A DNA stretch of 64,000 nucleotides from Alnus glutinosa (lineage: Eukaryota > Streptophyta > Magnoliopsida > Fagales > Betulaceae): positions 312,501 through 376,500 of the forward strand of contig NC_084886.1 of assembly GCF_958979055.1 (NCBI RefSeq). The letters run 5' to 3'. The translations under genes and the position numbers were made by a program. The notes beneath the pieces are model-generated. The model saw only the letters and a program-made list of their open reading frames with translations. It was not told the DNA's origin and did no database searches. Shown here piece after piece: positions 60,421 to 64,000 of this stretch (positions are counted from its first letter, which is position 1; the number at the start of each line of letters is the position of its first letter).

Positions 60421-60758
60421 AGTTAGAGGCGCTCTCAATTAATTATCTCTGAAGAATATGATGCATCAATCATCATCAATCATGCCTGTGTTTGTATGAT
60501 CAACTTTGTGAATTCATTCCGTTTGAGAATAATTGTCCCCAATATCCTCCTTTATGAACTTTAGCCATGTCTAAATATGCCCTTACAAATAAATAATAAT
60601 GCGTAACAAACATCAAGATTTTACAAAATTCAGTTTGCGTGTGAAGTGGGCATGAAAGCTATCTAATCTAAGTTGGAAGACAGCTCCAGCTTCTCCCACG
60701 TATCGCTTCAAAGTAATCTATTCCGGGGTTATTGCTTTGTAGGGCCTGCTGGTATATA
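60421..60758. other. 3' flank of the At4g14100-like gene
   Basis: Probable 3' UTR and short spacer up to the LINE 2 target duplication. Nothing else is seen. Confidence 0.5.
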
Positions 60759-60774
60759 TTGACAGTGGTTTTTT

Positions 60775-63503
60775 TTTTTTTTTTTTTGACAAGAAGAAAA
60801 AGATCTTCATTGCAAAGATAACCAAATACATCATGATCCCAACAGGGATCTAGGGAAAGACTTCTCCCTAAACAGATGACCCAGAATACAAGTGGGAAAT
60901 TCTGAAAGCCAACAAGCGTTAAGAGAATTAAACAAAGCTTCCCTAGCCAAGATATGAGCCACCCCATTCAAAGACCTATTAACATGTACAAAAGAAGAGG
61001 AACCGAACCCCTTGATCTCCTGTAAAATACTCTCAGTAATATGGCCAGCAGTAGACAAATGAGGGAGTGGGGAATTAATTTCTGTCAGCACTTGAGAAGA
61101 GTCTCCTTCAAAAATAACATCCCTTAACTTCAAAAATTTACCAAGAAAAACAGCATGAAGGGCTGCTAGGGACTCAGCAATTCTGGAATCCCCCTTTACA
61201 AACAGACAAACACATTTGGCACAAATACAATCTCCCCTGCTGTCTCTCACCACTAATCCAAGGCCAATCTGACTTCCATTAGGAGCAACTGATGCATCCC
61301 AGTTGATCTTAAAGAAGTTATCAGGAGGAGGATGCCAAACCTCAATAGAAGAATGAACAATCTGGGAAGATGCACTAGCAACATCCTTCTCCCCTTGAGA
61401 AAACATTCTAAAATCATGCATAAAAGAAAAGGATTCCTCCCAGACTCTATGAGGGGAAAGAAAACTTCCTTGAAAAATAAGGGAATTCCTTCTCAACCAA
61501 ATATTCTTAGCAACAACCAGCATAAGCTCCACCTTTTCCTTATCAAAGGTTTTGAAACAATATTCCAAAAGGTGCATAAAACTGAATTGGAAGGAACTAC
61601 ATTTTTGGAAACAAGACCGATAATCACCCCAAACATCTGAAGCTGCAGGGCATGACCACAGGCAATGAATAACATTCTCCACTGCAAGACCACAACAAGG
61701 ACAAGAAGGATCTTGGATCACCCTCCTTCTACACAGATTTTCTCTAGTAGGCAGTAAATTTTGACAAGCCCTCCAAGCAAACATTTTGACCTTCCCTGGG
61801 ACTTTTAGATTCCACAGATCCTTCCAAATATCCGGCAGGTTTCCAGCATAAGAACATTGACCTCTGGCTTCTTCTTTGAGAGACCTACCTATAAAGTAAG
61901 CACTTTTAACAGAGAACAAACCAGATTTAGACCCAATCCAAATGACCCTATCTTGGGGTAAATTAGGACTTAGAGGAATATTCAATATAGCCTCAGCTTC
62001 CTCCTTCCGAAAGTTCTCAGTGACAACATTCGGAATCCAACAACCACTCTCCCTATCAATCAAATCTGAAATAGTAGCCTCATGACCCAAAACACCAACA
62101 GGAGAACAAACAAGATGAGAAGAGGTTGATGGGATCCATCTATCCTTCCAAATTCTAATGGAGGACCCATTACCGACCCTCCAAAGAATACCCCTCAACA
62201 GAAGACCTTTGGCATGGAAAAGACTCCTCCAAACAAAGGAAACCCTAGAACCCAAGGGAGCCTCCAAAAAAGAAGAGGAGGGATAATATTTAGATTGAAA
62301 AATTTTTGCTACAAGGGAGGAAGGGTGCTGAATTAGTCTCCATCCTTGTTTAGCTAAAAGGGCTTGGTTAAAAATCATCAAATCTCTAAAACCTAACCCT
62401 CCTTGAGATTTTCCAGAACTCATTCTATCCCAGCTCATCCAGTTGATTCTAGAGGACTTTGATAAATGTCTCCACCAAAACTCTTGCATTAAACTATTAA
62501 TTTCTTTACATAGAGAGAATGAAAGCTGGAAAATCAACATGCAATAGGTAGGAATGGCCTATATGACTGCCTTTAAGAGAACTTCCCTGCCTGCTTGAGA
62601 AAGAAAGACATTCTTCCAATTATTAAGTTTCTTCCAAACCTTCTCCTTGATAAACTGAAATGCCCTAGATCTGGATCTGCCCACAAAACAGGGGAGCCCA
62701 AGATAAGACTCAATTCCGCGAGTCTCGGACAAACCCGAGAGAGAAAGAATCTCCTGTCTTCTGCTAGGCTTTGTATTTCTACTGAAAAACACCGAAGTCT
62801 TATTGAGATTAACCTTTTGACCCGAACCCTCCTCATAGACACTAAGAATATTCAACAATCTCCTCCATTCCACCCTATTTGCCTTACAAAATAAAATACA
62901 ATCATCAGCAAATAAAAGATGACTGATAGTAGGGCCTTTTGGAGAAGAAGGAACCCCTGAAATGTGACCCCTCTTCTCAGCATTACTCAGCAAACCAGAA
63001 AAACATTCAGCACATAACAAAAATAAATAAGGAGAGATAGGGTCCCCTTGTCTCAAGCCCCTAAAAGGGTAAAAAACCCCAACAGGGTTACCATTAATCA
63101 AAACAGAATATTTAACAGATGACACACATTTCATCACCACATCAACCCATCTAGAATCAAAGCCCAGCTTATGCATAACAGCCTTAAGAAAAACCCATTT
63201 CACTCTATCATATGCTTTACTCATATCTAATTTAATCCCCATAAAACCCTCTTTTCCCCACATTCTACTCTGCATAGTGTGCCTAATTTCATAAGCAACT
63301 AAGATGCTATCAGATATGAGCCTATCAGGGATAAACGCACTTTGAAAGCAAGAAATAATATTAGGTAGACTATTCTTAAGGCGATTAGCAAGGACTTTTG
63401 AAATTAATTTATACAATACATTACAAAGACTAATGGGCCTAAAATCTGTAACATGCACAGGGTTCTGAACTTTAGGTATAAGAGCTAAAATCTGTAACGC
63501 ACT
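60775..63503 (-). mobile_element. 5'-truncated LINE, copy 2
   Basis: Minus orientation. The target duplication TTGACAGTGGTTTTTT occurs at 60759-60774 and 63504-63519, with the T tract at the left end being the complement of the A tail. Coding runs from 63503 to about 60831: reverse transcriptase with FRPISLCNVLYK, SAFIPDR, GLRQGDPISPYLF and the catalytic FADDCILF; then zf-RVT (WRACQNLLPTRENLCRR, CPCCGL); then RNase H (INWDASVAPNGS, FEGDSSQVL). The endonuclease and the first part of reverse transcriptase are absent. The only break seen is a TAG at about 62553-62555, where LINE 1 has CAG (Gln) in the same KAV-x-QAIPTY context. It belongs to the same family as LINE 1 but is less decayed. Confidence 0.92.
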
Positions 63504-63519
63504 TTGACAGTGGTTTTTT

Positions 63520-64000
63520 AACAGATGGCATTTGTGCCGTAATCCCAGCAACGGATGGATGTCTTTTGATCTGTGACTTCTGAGGATTGTGAGCCAATTA
63601 CGGGTTTGAAATGTCTTCAATCTGTGTAGCTTCATTAGTTCAAGGAAAACAGGCTAGGCCTTCATTAGTATTACAGAAATTTCTTAAATCCTGTCAAAAT
63701 TTCCTTCGCCATATATACTTGATTGCACTTCTCCTGGATGACCCTAACTTTAATCCAATCGAATGTTGCTAGGGTCTAAACAATTTTCTCTTTCGTAGTT
63801 CTGATTAAATTTTATATATTTATTAGTGTATACATATTACTGCGTGAATAAAAATTAATTTTTAAATTTAAGATCTTCTCTATTTAAACACTTTAAATAG
63901 TGAGAATCCATTTAGAGTTCACAAATAACTTTGCGATGATGTAGTTCTTATGATTTTGTCCATATCTTTTAAATGAATTAGTATAATTTTGCTATTTCAT
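63520..64000. other. Right-edge spacer, no gene
   Basis: Sequence right of the LINE 2 target site, AT-rich toward the edge. The minus-strand open frame that extends from LINE 2 to 63635 is chance read-through into flanking DNA. Confidence 0.5.

Noticed and set aside
63504-63635. N-terminal extension of the LINE 2 protein
   Set aside because: It lies beyond the target duplication, so it is flanking DNA read by chance.

Overview
This window looks like nuclear DNA of a eudicot plant. The genes have short GT-AG introns and plant-specific families (AP2/ERF, GH3, NEF1). There is a nuclear-type tRNA-Leu(AAG). The AT-rich intergenic DNA is dense with plant transposons: Ty1/copia, a Cassandra TRIM, hAT, Mutator-like and Harbinger/Tourist MITEs, tRNA-derived SINEs and LINEs. 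The transposon load suggests a woody dicot, but the sequence alone does not fix the species.

Layout. 0-2.4 kb: a minus-strand 5' gene fragment running off the left edge, then a small MITE. 2.4-9.3 kb: a decayed Ty1/copia element with an exact 5-bp target duplication, and a short hAT element 15 bp beyond it. 11-11.8 kb: an intronless ERF gene of the LEAFY PETIOLE type (minus). 12-19 kb: intergenic, with a second copy of the same hAT family, a MITE, a SINE and microsatellites. 19.2-21.7 kb: a five-exon NUDT12/13-type Nudix hydrolase (minus). 23.8-24.8 kb: a 1.07-kb hAT element. About 26 kb: an orphan start exon of an NPY-type BTB/NPH3 gene. 28.7-29.3 kb: a four-exon ribosomal protein eS27 gene (minus). 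29.8-41.1 kb: a transposon-rich belt holding a Cassandra element with 5S-like LTRs, a hAT element with a nested solo LTR, two SINEs, long-TIR Mutator-like elements, Harbinger elements with a GC-rich core, and the tRNA-Leu gene. 44.5-47.2 kb: a four-exon GH3 gene closest to GH3.17 (plus). 50.7-55.8 kb: a four-exon NEF1 gene (plus). 56.7-63.5 kb: two 5'-truncated LINEs, both minus strand with recognisable target duplications, on either side of an At4g14100-like gene.

The host genes do not form an operon or pathway. They are ordinary housekeeping and developmental genes: protein synthesis (eS27, tRNA-Leu), nucleotide-metabolite clean-up (Nudix), auxin conjugation (GH3), pollen wall/plastid membrane (NEF1) and organ identity (ERF). 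From memory, GH3 genes lie next to NEF1 in Arabidopsis (around At5g13380/At5g13390) and LEP is at At5g13910, so the window may share ancestral gene order with that region. All spliced gene models given here close in frame with correct splice dinucleotides.

I found no CRISPR, bacterial-type defence system or other clearly new machinery. The most unusual signals are in the transposons: a copia element whose two ends disagree although its target duplication is intact, a perfect 311-bp tandem duplication inside its integrase, GC-rich palindromic cores in unrelated AT-rich TIR elements, and a solo LTR whose body is studded with CGTCCGGACG-like motifs.
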